NCBI RefSeq assembly: GCF_014863605.1
Contig: NZ_CP062252.1
Location: 1,807,001 to 1,871,000 of the forward strand
Length of the DNA: 64,000 bases
DNA from: Pseudomonas allokribbensis
GTDB taxonomy: Bacteria; Pseudomonadota; Gammaproteobacteria; Pseudomonadales; Pseudomonadaceae
Direction: 5' to 3'
Made by a program: the position numbers and the translations under genes. This document shows positions 30,395 to 39,180 of the stretch, piece after piece. The notes beneath the pieces are model-generated. The model did no database searches and was not told the DNA's origin. It saw nothing but the letters and a program-made list of their open reading frames with translations. Within the stretch, counting starts at the first letter, position 1. Each line of letters begins with the position of its first letter.

Positions 30395-31132
30395 ATGTCA
30401 TTCATCCAAGCCAATCAGATCCACTTGCTTGCCGCGCTCTGGTTCGTCATCTGCTGGGGCGGTTACACCCGTTATGCCACCTGGAAGGGCCGCGACACTG
30501 CGTGCCTGGCCAGCGTGTTGCACCTGTACCGCGAAGACTGGATGCGCCGTATGCTGCTGCGTGACAACCGCATCGCCGACACCAGCGTGATCGGCAACCT
30601 TGAGCGCAACGCCTCGTTCTTCGCGTCCAGCACCCTGATCATCCTGGCGGGCATTCTCACCGTGCTCGGTGCATCGGAGCGTGCGGTGTCGTTGCTGGCG
30701 GATATTCCGATGGTGCAACAGGCCTCCCAGGGCATGTCGGAGATCAAGTTGCTGTGCCTGGCGCTGGTGTTCGTCTACGCCTTCTTCACGTTCAGCTGGT
30801 GCATGCGCCAGTACAACTTCGCGGCGATCCTGATCGGCTCGGCGCCGATGATCGGCGAGCGGCACGTGTCCGAGCAGGAGCGCAAGGCGTTCGCTTCGCG
30901 GGCGGCGCGGGTGATTTCGATGGCGGCCAACCAGTTCAACTTCGGTCTGCGCTCCTATTACTTCGGCATCAGCATGCTGGCGTGGTTCGTCAGCCCGTGG
31001 CTGTTCATGCTGATGAGCGCGGGCGTAGTGCTGGTGTTGTATCGCCGCGAGTTTCATTCCGACGTGCTCGATGTAATGGTCTATACCCCTACAGAGGCGC
31101 CATTGCCCGAGACGATCAAAGAGGCTGCTTGA
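30395..31132 (+). CDS. DUF599 family inner-membrane protein
   Basis: A 245-residue membrane protein of the DUF599 family. It has four hydrophobic segments (about 8-28, 73-95, 117-138, 190-222) and the conserved cytoplasmic stretch REDWMRRMLLRDNRIADTSVIGNL. A further motif is NQFNFGLRSYYFG. An AGGGAATTGC leader gives a modest ribosome-binding site. Function is unknown. Its TGA overlaps the next ATG by one base, so it is coupled to the MAPEG gene. Confidence 0.8.
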   Translation: MSFIQANQIHLLAALWFVICWGGYTRYATWKGRDTACLASVLHLYREDWMRRMLLRDNRIADTSVIGNLERNASFFASSTLIILAGILTVLGASERAVSLLADIPMVQQASQGMSEIKLLCLALVFVYAFFTFSWCMRQYNFAAILIGSAPMIGERHVSEQERKAFASRAARVISMAANQFNFGLRSYYFGISMLAWFVSPWLFMLMSAGVVLVLYRREFHSDVLDVMVYTPTEAPLPETIKEAA

Positions 31133-31533
31133 TGAGTATTCCGTTCTGGTGTGTGTTTATCAGTGCGTTGTTGATCTACGTGGCACGCATGCCGGTGGGC
31201 AAGGCCATGAAAGAGCAGGGCGGTTACAACAACCACTTGCCGCGTCAGCAGCAGGCGCAACTCACCGGTTACGGGGCTCGCGCACTGGCAGCGCATCAGA
31301 ACAGCATCGAAGCGTTTATCTTGTTTGCTGTGGGTGTGTTGATGGCGCATACCACGCAGACGGCGGGATGGCTGATCGATACGTTAGCGATCATCTTCGT
31401 GATCGCACGGATTCTCTACTTGTGGTTTTACCTGGCCGATATCCCGAAGCTGCGCAGCCTGGTCTGGCTGATCGGCTTAGTGTGCTCATTGTTGCTGATG
31501 ATTAGTCCGACTTTTAGAACTGTCTTGCTCTAA
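31132..31533 (+). CDS. MAPEG family membrane protein
   Basis: A 133-residue four-helix membrane protein of the MAPEG group (membrane-associated proteins in eicosanoid and glutathione metabolism). The motif GARALAAHQNSIEAFILFAVGV carries the conserved Asn/Glu pair, and ARILYLWFYLADIPKLRSLVW is the typical C-terminal pattern. The start overlaps the DUF599 stop (TGATG). Bacterial members of this subgroup are poorly characterised, and glutathione-transferase activity is only a possibility. A terminator follows. Confidence 0.82.
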   Translation: MSIPFWCVFISALLIYVARMPVGKAMKEQGGYNNHLPRQQQAQLTGYGARALAAHQNSIEAFILFAVGVLMAHTTQTAGWLIDTLAIIFVIARILYLWFYLADIPKLRSLVWLIGLVCSLLLMISPTFRTVLL

Positions 31534-31560
31534 TTCGGTATTAGCAAAAAATGACAGGCA

Positions 31561-31591
31561 AAAGAAAACCCGCACTTGGCGGGTTTTCTTT
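31561..31591. terminator. Bidirectional rho-independent terminator
   Basis: A 13-bp perfect stem AAAGAAAACCCGC / GCGGGTTTTCTTT with 5-base loop lies between convergent genes. T-rich on the right and A-rich on the left, it suits both directions. Confidence 0.92.
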
Positions 31592-31610
31592 TTTGCCATC
31601 GAGAAGCGGC

Positions 31611-31847
31611 TTATTGCTTCTTGGCCGCTTCGTCTGCAGCGGCTGCGTTCGATTCGGCCTGATCTTTGGCGGCTTCGGCGTTTTCTTTCGCCGCGTCGTT
31701 CACTTTATCCTGAGCTTCATTCATTTTCTGCTGAGCTTGTTCAGCATGTTGGTTGGCATCTTGAGCTTTGTCCTCGGATTTTTTATCGCAGGCTGCGAGA
31801 CCGAGGGAAGCGGTCAACATCAAGGCAATAGCTAAAGTCTTACGCAT
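31611..31847 (-). CDS. Small Ala/Glu/Lys-rich lipoprotein
   Basis: A 78-residue lipoprotein. The signal MRKTLAIALMLTASLGLAAC ends in a perfect lipobox (LAAC, lipid on Cys20). The mature part is almost entirely a charged Ala/Gln/Asp/Lys helix with heptad-like spacing (AQDANQHAEQAQQKMNEAQD...), probably a rod or coiled coil as in Lpp-like or OprI-like small lipoproteins. The ATG was chosen by its AAGGAG ribosome-binding site; an upstream in-frame ATG lacks one. No lysine-terminated murein-anchoring tail of Lpp type (it ends KKQ), so peptidoglycan attachment is uncertain. Confidence 0.8.
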   Translation of the reverse strand: MRKTLAIALMLTASLGLAACDKKSEDKAQDANQHAEQAQQKMNEAQDKVNDAAKENAEAAKDQAESNAAAADEAAKKQ

Positions 31848-32005
31848 GGGGTGTTTCTCCTTATGGAAAATAACTACTGGCCTTAAGAACGCAGCCCCGA
31901 GGGTTAAGTTCCTCATTTCTCACAGATATATAAGTTTGTTTTGCAATGGAACTTTTGCTGTTCTTTCCACTACCGGGAACAGTGACTAACAAGAGTAATT
32001 ATCAA

Positions 32006-32482
32006 ATGGCCGAAAACCCTGTTTTTGAGCGCGCGACCCGCTTTCTTTCGGCCCTGCGCCACTGCCAGGTGCTGGGCTTGAAAGTGCACAGCGCCAGCAG
32101 CGAAGGCCTGACGGTGGTCTTGCCGTACAGCGCGCAGATCGTTGGCAATCCGCTGACCGGTGTGGTCCACGGCGGGGCGATCACGTCTCTGATGGACACC
32201 GCGTGTGGCATGGCCACCCTGTGCGTGCTGCCGGAATTCGAAGTCTGCCCGACCCTGGATTTGCGCATCGACTACATGCATGCCGCCGAACCGCATAAAG
32301 ATGTCTATGGCTTCGCCCAGTGCTACCGAGTGACCACCGATGTGATCTTCGCCCGGGGCTTCGCCTATCAGGATGATCCCGAACATCCCATCGCCCACGT
32401 CGTCGGCACGTTCATGCGCATGGGCAAGGGCCTCAAAGGCACAAAAGGCTTTGGTGGCGCGATCAAGGGAGACAGCCAATGA
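32006..32482 (+). CDS. PaaI-type hotdog thioesterase (first of a pair)
   Basis: A 158-residue acyl-CoA thioesterase-like hotdog protein. The core motif NPLTGVVHGGAITSLMDTAC matches the PaaI/YbgC-like family (HGG followed by an acidic residue on the long helix). It is followed by TLDLRIDYMHAAEP. The MAENPVFERATRF start has AAGAG upstream; an ATG 20 codons earlier lacks support. The stop overlaps the next hotdog gene by 4 bp (ATGA). Substrate unknown. Confidence 0.82.
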   Translation: MAENPVFERATRFLSALRHCQVLGLKVHSASSEGLTVVLPYSAQIVGNPLTGVVHGGAITSLMDTACGMATLCVLPEFEVCPTLDLRIDYMHAAEPHKDVYGFAQCYRVTTDVIFARGFAYQDDPEHPIAHVVGTFMRMGKGLKGTKGFGGAIKGDSQ

Positions 32483-32931
32483 ACGATGATTTCAAGCAGC
32501 AACTGCAGGAGGCTCACGCGAAGGCTGACTACGCGCCACTGCTGAAGCTGATTCCCTATGCCGGGCTGATCGGTGTCGAGTGTTCGCGAGTCGGTGATGA
32601 CCTGCTGTTCAAGTTGCCGGCCAACAAGGACAACATTGGTAACCCTTTATTGCCGGCGATCCACGGCGGGGTGATTGCCGGATTCATGGAGTTGTCCGCC
32701 GCCCTGCATCTGTTGATTTTTACCGGTGCGCCCGGCGTGCCGAAGATCATCGACTTTTCCCTCGATTACCTGCGGGCCGGGCAGTTTCGCGATACCTGGG
32801 CCAGGTGCCAGGTCTGTCGTCAGGGCCGGCGGGTGGCCAACGTCGCGGTCACGGCCTGGCAAAGCACCGAGAGCGAGCCGATTGCCACTGCCCGCGCCCA
32901 CTTCAAAATCGACGAGCCCTTGAAATCCTGA
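32479..32931 (+). CDS. PaaI-type hotdog thioesterase (second of a pair)
   Basis: A 150-residue hotdog-fold protein with NPLLPAIHGGVIAGFMELSA. The HGG is kept, while the position after it differs from the first copy (ME in place of MD). IIDFSLDYLRAGQFRDTWA is the second beta segment. It overlaps the upstream hotdog gene by 4 bp, so the two may form a hetero-oligomer or arise from an old duplication. Its 3' end carries the probable heat-shock promoter of htpG. Confidence 0.8.
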   Translation: MNDDFKQQLQEAHAKADYAPLLKLIPYAGLIGVECSRVGDDLLFKLPANKDNIGNPLLPAIHGGVIAGFMELSAALHLLIFTGAPGVPKIIDFSLDYLRAGQFRDTWARCQVCRQGRRVANVAVTAWQSTESEPIATARAHFKIDEPLKS

Positions 32932-32943
32932 ACACCGCCCCCA
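32919..32943 (+). promoter_or_regulatory. Probable sigma-32 (heat-shock) promoter of htpG
   Basis: CTTGAA (32919-32924), 13 bp spacer, CCCCCA (32938-32943), against the consensus CTTGAA-N13-15-CCCCAT. The -35 lies inside the last codons of the upstream thioesterase. Transcription would start near 32951, giving a leader of about 60 nt. Confidence 0.72.
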
Positions 32944-33012
32944 ACTCAGTGAACTACCTGCCGCAGACCATTTGGGTCGCGGCCAATGCCATCTGATTGG
33001 AGTTTGATGACC

Positions 33013-34917
33013 ATGAGTGTGGAAACTCAAAAGGAAACCCTGGGCTTCCAGACCGAGGTGAAGCAACTGCTGCACCTCATGATCCATTCGCTGTATTCCA
33101 ACAAGGAAATCTTCCTTCGCGAATTGATCTCGAACGCCTCCGACGCCGTCGACAAGTTGCGCTTCGAAGCCCTGGCCAAGCCTGAGTTGCTCGAAGGTGG
33201 CGCTGAACTGAAAATCCGTGTGAGCTTCGACAAGGACGCCAAGACCGTCACCCTCGAAGACAACGGCATCGGCATGAACCGTGACGATGTGATTACCCAC
33301 CTGGGGACCATCGCCAAATCCGGCACCGCCGATTTCATGAAGAATCTCTCGGGCGATCAGAAAAAGGATTCGCACCTGATCGGCCAGTTCGGTGTGGGCT
33401 TCTACTCGGCCTTCATTGTTGCTGACAAAGTTGATGTGTACAGCCGTCGCGCCGGCACCGCCGCCAGCGAAGGCGTGCACTGGTCGTCGAAAGGCGAGGG
33501 CGAATTCGAAGTCGCCACCATCGACAAACCAGAACGCGGCACCCGCATCGTCCTGCACCTGAAATCCGGTGAAGACGAGTTCGCCGATGGCTGGCGTCTG
33601 CGCAACATCATCAAGAAGTACTCCGACCACATCGCGCTGCCGATCGAGCTGCCGAAAGAAGTGGCTGCTGCCGAAGGCGAAGAGAAGCCTGAAGTTGAAT
33701 GGGAAACCGTCAACCGCGCCAGCGCCCTGTGGACCCGTCCTCGCACCGAAGTGAAGGATGAGGAATACCAGGAGTTCTACAAACACATCGCCCACGACTT
33801 CGAAAACCCGCTGTCGTGGAGCCACAACAAGGTCGAAGGCAAGCTCGAGTACAGCTCGCTGCTGTACGTGCCGGCCCGCGCACCGTTCGATCTGTACCAG
33901 CGTGAAGCGCCGAAAGGCCTGAAGCTGTACGTACAGCGCGTGTTCGTGATGGATCAGGCCGAGTCGTTCCTGCCGCTGTACCTGCGCTTCATCAAGGGCG
34001 TGGTCGACTCCAACGACCTGTCGCTGAACGTGTCGCGGGAAATCCTGCAGAAAGACCCGATCATCGACTCGATGAAGTCGGCGCTGACCAAGCGCGTGCT
34101 GGACATGCTGGAAAAACTGGCGAAGAACGAGCCTGAGCAATACAAGGGCTTCTGGAAAAACTTCGGTCAGGTCATGAAAGAAGGCCCGGCAGAAGATTTC
34201 GCCAACAAGGAAAAAATTGCCGGTCTGCTGCGTTTCGCATCGACCAACGGCACCGACGGCGAGCAGATCGTCGGTCTGGCCGACTACCTGGCTCGTGCCA
34301 AGGAAGGTCAGGACAAGATCTACTACCTCACCGGCGAAACCTATGCGCAGGTCAAGAACAGCCCGCACCTGGAAGTCTTCCGCAAGAAAGGCATCGAAGT
34401 GCTGCTGCTGACCGACCGCATCGACGAGTGGCTGATGAGCTACCTGAGCGAGTTCGACGGCAAGAGCTTTGTCGACGTCGCCCGTGGTGACCTGGACCTG
34501 GGCAACCTGGACTCGGAAGAGGACAAGAAGGCCGCAGAAGAAGTCGCCAAGTCGAAGGAAGGTCTGGTTGAGCGTCTGAAAACCGCGCTGGGCGAGTCCG
34601 TTGCCGAAGTCCGCGTTTCCCATCGTCTGACCGATTCGCCGGCCATTCTGGCTATCGGCGAGCAGGATCTGGGTCTGCAAATGCGTCAGATCCTCGAGGC
34701 CAGCGGGCAGAAGGTGCCGGATTCGAAGCCGATCTTCGAATTCAACCCGAGCCACCCGCTGATCGCGAAACTCGACAACGAGACCAGCGTAGAGCGTTTT
34801 GGCGACCTGTCACACATCCTCTTCGACCAGGCCGCCCTGGCGGCTGGCGACAGCTTGAAAGACCCGGCCGCTTACGTGAGCCGTCTGAACAAGCTGCTGG
34901 TTGAGCTGTCCGCTTGA
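33013..34917 (+). CDS. htpG: HtpG (Hsp90) molecular chaperone
   Basis: A 634-residue cytosolic Hsp90 that refolds and remodels client proteins. The N-terminal Bergerat ATP site shows [20 protein letters not shown], and [11 protein letters not shown]. The middle domain has [13 protein letters not shown] and [18 protein letters not shown], with the arginine finger in the latter, and a C-terminal dimerisation domain follows. The third in-frame ATG ([10 protein letters not shown]) was chosen to match the family length. Two upstream ATGs (32986, 33007) are possible, and the GGAG at 32999-33002 fits 33007 or 33013. It has its own heat-shock-type promoter. Confidence 0.97.
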   Translation: MSVETQKETLGFQTEVKQLLHLMIHSLYSNKEIFLRELISNASDAVDKLRFEALAKPELLEGGAELKIRVSFDKDAKTVTLEDNGIGMNRDDVITHLGTIAKSGTADFMKNLSGDQKKDSHLIGQFGVGFYSAFIVADKVDVYSRRAGTAASEGVHWSSKGEGEFEVATIDKPERGTRIVLHLKSGEDEFADGWRLRNIIKKYSDHIALPIELPKEVAAAEGEEKPEVEWETVNRASALWTRPRTEVKDEEYQEFYKHIAHDFENPLSWSHNKVEGKLEYSSLLYVPARAPFDLYQREAPKGLKLYVQRVFVMDQAESFLPLYLRFIKGVVDSNDLSLNVSREILQKDPIIDSMKSALTKRVLDMLEKLAKNEPEQYKGFWKNFGQVMKEGPAEDFANKEKIAGLLRFASTNGTDGEQIVGLADYLARAKEGQDKIYYLTGETYAQVKNSPHLEVFRKKGIEVLLLTDRIDEWLMSYLSEFDGKSFVDVARGDLDLGNLDSEEDKKAAEEVAKSKEGLVERLKTALGESVAEVRVSHRLTDSPAILAIGEQDLGLQMRQILEASGQKVPDSKPIFEFNPSHPLIAKLDNETSVERFGDLSHILFDQAALAAGDSLKDPAAYVSRLNKLLVELSA

Positions 34918-34928
34918 TCAAACTGTAG

Positions 34929-34953
34929 AAAAACCCGCTTCGGCGGGTTTTTT
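34929..34953 (+). terminator. Rho-independent terminator of htpG
   Basis: AAAAACCCGC / GCGGGTTTTT stem with TTCG tetraloop and T6 tail, just after the stop. Confidence 0.93.
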
Positions 34954-34985
34954 CATTCTGGTGTTCAACCAATCAGGAGTCAGAA

Positions 34986-35714
34986 ATGAGCCAAGTCACT
35001 GTACGTTCCGTGGTCTATCAGATTGACGGCCAGCCTTATGAAGGTCGTCTGGCGTTCGACGCCGAGCACAAAGGTGCGCGTCCGGGGCTGTTGATGGCGC
35101 CGAACTGGATGGGTGTCAGCGCTGGCGCTGAAGATATCGCCAAATCGGTGGCGGCCAAGGGCTACGTGGTGCTGATCGCCGACGTGTACGGGCAAGCGGT
35201 GCGTCCGCAGAACGGCGACCAGGCTGGCGCGGCGATGATGCCGCTGAAAAATGACCGTGCGCTGCTGCGCAAGCGTATGCAGGCTGCGTTCGAACAATTG
35301 CAGAAGCAGGGTGAAGCGGCGGTTGATACCTCGAAACTGGCGGTGTTCGGTTTCTGCTTCGGCGGTTGCTGTGCGCTGGACCTGGCCCGCACCGGTGCGG
35401 CGCTCAAGGCTGCGGTATCGTTCCACGGCACGCTGGATTCGCCGAACCCGGCGGATGCGAAAAACATCAAGGGCTCGGTGCTGGTGCTGCACGGCGCTTC
35501 CGATCCGCTGGTGCCGAAAGAGCAACTGCCGGCATTTGAAGACGAGATGAATGCGGCTGGCGTGGACTGGCAATTGCTGAGCTACGGCGGTGCGGTGCAC
35601 TCGTTCACCGATCCGCACGCCAATGTGCCGGGCATGATGATGTACGACGCGAAAACCGCTGCGCGGGCGTTCAAGTCGATGCATGACTTGCTGGAAGAAG
35701 TGTTCAAGGGCTGA
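34986..35714 (+). CDS. Dienelactone hydrolase family protein
   Basis: A 242-residue cytosolic alpha/beta-hydrolase of the dienelactone-hydrolase type. The cysteine nucleophile is C124 in GFCFGG, the acid D173 in HGASDPLV and the histidine H205 in GGAVHSFTDP, a complete Cys-Asp-His triad. No catechol-degradation genes lie near, so a housekeeping or detoxifying role is as likely as dienelactone cleavage. An AGGAG ribosome-binding site precedes the ATG. Ends at a hairpin shared with the convergent pirin gene. Confidence 0.88.
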   Translation: MSQVTVRSVVYQIDGQPYEGRLAFDAEHKGARPGLLMAPNWMGVSAGAEDIAKSVAAKGYVVLIADVYGQAVRPQNGDQAGAAMMPLKNDRALLRKRMQAAFEQLQKQGEAAVDTSKLAVFGFCFGGCCALDLARTGAALKAAVSFHGTLDSPNPADAKNIKGSVLVLHGASDPLVPKEQLPAFEDEMNAAGVDWQLLSYGGAVHSFTDPHANVPGMMMYDAKTAARAFKSMHDLLEEVFKG

Positions 35715-35726
35715 TTCGGTTGAAAG

Positions 35727-35751
35727 CACTCCCACGCCTGGCGTGGGAGTG
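35727..35751. terminator. Hairpin between convergent genes
   Basis: CACTCCCACGC / GCGTGGGAGTG, 11-bp perfect stem with CTG loop. The T-run is poor (GTTCGTTT), so termination may be weak. The word CTCCCACG recurs in many Pseudomonas intergenic hairpins. Confidence 0.6.
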
Positions 35752-35756
35752 TTCGT

Positions 35757-36647
35757 TTACAGCGGTGTCGGCTCGCTGCGCGATTTCGGCAGCTCGATCC
35801 GCTCGACTTCCCCCGGTACCGTCGGCCAATCCCCGGCCGCCCACTTGCGCCGGGCCTCATCGATCACCGTCGGATCGCTCGCGACAAAATTCCAGTTGAT
35901 CCGCCGTGGCCCATCCAGTGGCGCGCCGCCGAACAGTACGGCATGACTGTCGCTCTCGGCGAACAGGCTCATCTCTTCCCCGGCCGGCAACACCACCAGC
36001 GCATGGGGTTCGACCGCTTCGCCATTCAATTGCACATCACCGCTCAACACATACAGCGCCCGCTCTTCATGTTCGGTCGGGATCAGCAAGGTGGTCGCGG
36101 TTTGCATCTTCAATTCGGCATACAGCGTCGGAGAAAGTACCGGCACCGGCGATTCCAGACAAAAGCCTGACCCGGCAATCATGCGGATCTGCACGCCGAG
36201 GTTATCGCTCACCGGCAATGTCGACGCCGGGTGATGGCTGTAATGCCCGGGACCTTGTTCGTGATCCTTGGGCGAGGCGAGCCAGATTTGCAGCCCGTGC
36301 ATCCTGAAGCTTTGTTCCCACAGCGGTTCGGGCGTGCGCTCGACATGGGCGATCGCGCTGCCCGCCGTCATCCAGCTGACATCGCCGGCACTGACCACCT
36401 GATCGGAGCCGAGGCTGTCCTTGTGCTGGATCTGCCCCTCAAACAGATAAGTCAGGGTCGACAGGCCGATGTGCGGATGCTGTCGGATGTTCATCCCTTT
36501 GCCTGCGGGATAAACCGTTTCAAGCATGTGGTCGAAAAATACGAAGGGCCCGACGCTGCGGCATTTGGCTGACGGCAGCGGGCGCAGAATCGGCTGGCCT
36601 TCGACGTCTTCGGCGCGCGGGCGGATGATCAGGGGTTGGGTGTCCAT
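35757..36647 (-). CDS. Pirin family protein
   Basis: A 296-residue double-cupin protein of the pirin family (iron-binding; some members act as quercetinases or redox regulators). The N-terminal cupin shows FVFFDHMLE and the metal-site stretch RQHPHIGLSTLTYLFEGQ, with two histidines spaced HPH, then MTAGSAIAHVERTPE. The MDTQPLIIRP start was chosen over an ATG 10 codons upstream because it fits the family N-terminus. Partner genes are not evident. The OsmC-like gene lies behind it on the same strand. Confidence 0.88.
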   Translation of the reverse strand: MDTQPLIIRPRAEDVEGQPILRPLPSAKCRSVGPFVFFDHMLETVYPAGKGMNIRQHPHIGLSTLTYLFEGQIQHKDSLGSDQVVSAGDVSWMTAGSAIAHVERTPEPLWEQSFRMHGLQIWLASPKDHEQGPGHYSHHPASTLPVSDNLGVQIRMIAGSGFCLESPVPVLSPTLYAELKMQTATTLLIPTEHEERALYVLSGDVQLNGEAVEPHALVVLPAGEEMSLFAESDSHAVLFGGAPLDGPRRINWNFVASDPTVIDEARRKWAAGDWPTVPGEVERIELPKSRSEPTPL

Positions 36648-36708
36648 GGTCCATTCCAGGCTGAGCGGGTGATGCATGGAGCATAACCCGCCGGTGTCGT
36701 GGTGGTGA

Positions 36709-37125
36709 TTACTGGCTGTCGAAGCCTTGTGGGGCGTGTGTTTCGATGGTGACTTCGCTGGTGGTCATCAGTTTATGAATCGGGCAGCGATCGGCGACTC
36801 GTAGCAGTTCTTCACGCTGGGTATCGGTGAGCACACCTTTGAGCGTCAGGGTGACGTGCAGGGCGTATTTGCCTTTCTGCTCCTGACTGTTGTCGCGTTT
36901 GACCTCGACACCGACGCCGGTAAGTGGAATGTCTTTTTTCTTCGCGTACAGCTTCAGCGTCAGGGCCTTGCAGGCGCCGAGGGCGGCGTCGAAGTAATCG
37001 TGTGGCTCCGGCGCCGAGCCTTCGCCGCCGGCAGTTGTCGGGACATCGGCAAACAGTTCGTGCTCATCGATCTGTACGGTGTGACGGAAACCTTCGGCGG
37101 AGATGGTATTGACGGTGACGGTCAT
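36709..37125 (-). CDS. OsmC/YhfA family protein
   Basis: A 138-residue member of the OsmC superfamily. The conserved cysteines are in LGACKALTLKLYAKKK and DRCPIHKLM, the peroxidatic and second cysteine positions of OsmC/Ohr-like folds. It resembles the YhfA subgroup, whose substrate is unclear. The MTVTVNTISA start has a GAGG ribosome-binding site; an ATG 28 codons upstream does not. It lies upstream of the pirin gene with a 61-bp gap, so co-transcription is possible. Confidence 0.85.
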   Translation of the reverse strand: MTVTVNTISAEGFRHTVQIDEHELFADVPTTAGGEGSAPEPHDYFDAALGACKALTLKLYAKKKDIPLTGVGVEVKRDNSQEQKGKYALHVTLTLKGVLTDTQREELLRVADRCPIHKLMTTSEVTIETHAPQGFDSQ

Positions 37126-37437
37126 GTGAACCTCGCAAGCAGTAGGAAAAGTCATTCGATCAAATAAGACCTTGCAGGTATAGAGCATTCCCGCAGGGGC
37201 GCGTTCCACTTTCTTGCGGGTGCGCGGCAGGGCGACAGGTTATGCCGTTGAGTCGAAGATTACTTGTGTCGGTGTTTCACCTGCGGGGTTGTTTCAAGGT
37301 TTTCCAATAATTTCCCATTGATCTTGCAGCGAACGGCGTTCAAGTCCGGCCAATCGACGCTGAATCGTTAATGCCAAGGGTTCGAAGTATTAAGGCCTTT
37401 TGATATCACGTTTTGGTCTTACGCAAATTTTCGCCGG

Positions 37438-37445
37438 GCCGATAC
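37438..37445 (+). promoter_or_regulatory. Possible sigma-28 (FliA) -10 element before the chemoreceptor
   Basis: GCCGATAC is close to the flagellar sigma-28 -10 (GCCGATAA), 57 bp before the chemoreceptor start. The expected -35 area (TTACGCAA/TACGCAAA) is a poor match to TAAAGTTT, so this is tentative. The rest of the 376-bp gap 37126-37501 shows nothing I can name. Confidence 0.35.
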
Positions 37446-37501
37446 CTTCTAAAGCAGCCAGCTGCAGGGTTGATGCAGCGCTTTTGGAAGGAACCAGAGC
37501 A

Positions 37502-39127
37502 ATGAGTATCCGTAGTCTCAATATTGCCCCCCGTGCGGGGCTGGGCTTCGGCCTGTTGGCGCTGATGGTGTTCGGCCTTGGCGCATTCGCCTTGCTGCAA
37601 ATGTCGAACATGCGCGCTCAGTCCGATGAGGTCGACAACAACTGGCTGCCGAGCGTGATGGCGGTGGGTGAAATGAGTCAGGACATGCTACGCCTGCGCG
37701 CCCTGACCATGCGCCTGTTGCTCAATCGCGATCCTCAGGCGCTCGATCAGAATGTCGCCAAGCTCAACGAGTTGCGCGGTGTGTTGAGCGAAGCCCAGCA
37801 GCGCTACGACGTATTGATCGTGTTGCCCGAAGAGCGGGCGCTGTTCGACCGCTTCAAGGTGGCCGAGCACAAGTATCTGGAGCTTCAGGCCCAAGTGATG
37901 GCGCTGTCGGCCCAGAATCGGGTGGAAGAGGCGGCGAGCATTCTCAATGCGCAGATGAGTCCGTTGGCCGATGACATCGCGGTCACCCTGAAAGAGCTGG
38001 TGGAGCTGAACAAGCACAATGCCAACCTCGCCACAGAGGCTGCGCGGCTGGTGTTCATCAATTCGCGGGTCTGGGTCGGGGTAATGATCGGCATCACTGC
38101 ACTGATCACCATTGGCCTCGCGCTGTTGCTGACTCGCAGTATCGTGGTGCCGCTCTCGCAATCGCTGGGGGTTGCCGAAGTAGTGGCCGGCGGCGATCTG
38201 ACCGGTGACATCAGCATCATCGGCAAGGATGAGCCGGCGCGGCTGCTGCACGCGCTCAAGAGCATGCAGCACAGCCTGCGCGACACCATCCGGCAGATCT
38301 CGGAGTCTTCCAGTCAATTGGCCTCGGCCTCGGAAGAGCTGAGCTGCGTCACCGAAGATGCCACGCGAGGGCTGCATCAACAGAGCCTGGAGATCGAGCA
38401 GGCCGCTACGGCGGTGAATCAGATGACCGCTGCGGTGGAGGAGGTCGCCAGCAACGCCGTGGCGACCTCCGAGGCGTCGCGCGAGTCGGACCGCATCGCC
38501 CAGCATGGTCGTGAGCAAGTGCAGCAGACCGTGTCGTCCATCGAGTTGCTGGCGGATGATGTCACTGCCAACGCCACGCAGGTGGAGGATCTGGCGCAGA
38601 AGGTCTACAGCATCAGCAAAGTGCTGGAGGTGATCCGCTCGATTGCCGAGCAGACCAATCTCCTGGCATTGAACGCGGCGATCGAAGCGGCCCGCGCCGG
38701 TGACGCCGGGCGTGGTTTCGCGGTGGTGGCCGACGAAGTCCGGGCGTTGGCCCATCGCACCCAGCAATCGACCCAGGAAATCGAGCAGATGATCGGCGGT
38801 ATCCAGCAGGGCACCGATTCGGCGGTCAGTTCGATGCAGCAGAGCAATGTCCGCGCGCGCTCGACCCTCGATCTGGCGAAAGCTGCCGGGGTGGCGCTGG
38901 AGGAAATTGCTTCGGCGTTCACCTTGATCAACGAGCGCAACCTGGTGATCGCCAGTGCGTCGGAAGAGCAGGCTGCCGTGGCGCGGGAGGTGGATCGCAA
39001 TCTAATGAATATCCGCGATCTGGCGATGCAGACCTCGGCCGGGGCCAATCAGACCAGCGCCGCGAGCCAGGAATTGTCGCGGCTGGCGGTGGATCTGAAC
39101 AATATGGTGGCCAAATTCTCGGTTTGA
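37502..39127 (+). CDS. Methyl-accepting chemotaxis protein
   Basis: A 541-residue chemoreceptor. A first membrane helix (about 15-33) leads to a periplasmic domain of about 155 residues predicted as a four-helix bundle (4HB_MCP-like), then a second membrane helix (about 185-207), a HAMP domain (about 208-262) and a long cytoplasmic coiled coil. The signalling tip reads [20 protein letters not shown] and [15 protein letters not shown], the universal CheA/CheW-binding hairpin. No C-terminal CheR-tethering pentapeptide is seen. A GGAAGGAACC ribosome-binding site precedes the ATG. No ligand can be inferred from sequence. Confidence 0.95.
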   Translation: MSIRSLNIAPRAGLGFGLLALMVFGLGAFALLQMSNMRAQSDEVDNNWLPSVMAVGEMSQDMLRLRALTMRLLLNRDPQALDQNVAKLNELRGVLSEAQQRYDVLIVLPEERALFDRFKVAEHKYLELQAQVMALSAQNRVEEAASILNAQMSPLADDIAVTLKELVELNKHNANLATEAARLVFINSRVWVGVMIGITALITIGLALLLTRSIVVPLSQSLGVAEVVAGGDLTGDISIIGKDEPARLLHALKSMQHSLRDTIRQISESSSQLASASEELSCVTEDATRGLHQQSLEIEQAATAVNQMTAAVEEVASNAVATSEASRESDRIAQHGREQVQQTVSSIELLADDVTANATQVEDLAQKVYSISKVLEVIRSIAEQTNLLALNAAIEAARAGDAGRGFAVVADEVRALAHRTQQSTQEIEQMIGGIQQGTDSAVSSMQQSNVRARSTLDLAKAAGVALEEIASAFTLINERNLVIASASEEQAAVAREVDRNLMNIRDLAMQTSAGANQTSAASQELSRLAVDLNNMVAKFSV

Positions 39128-39147
39128 TCACTGAATGACAGGCGAAA

Positions 39148-39173
39148 AAAAGCCCCGCAATCGCGGGGCTTTT
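39148..39173. terminator. Bidirectional rho-independent terminator
   Basis: AAAAGCCCCGC / GCGGGGCTTTT with AATC loop, between the chemoreceptor and the convergent DUF3108 gene. Confidence 0.93.
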
Positions 39174-39180
39174 CGTTGAA

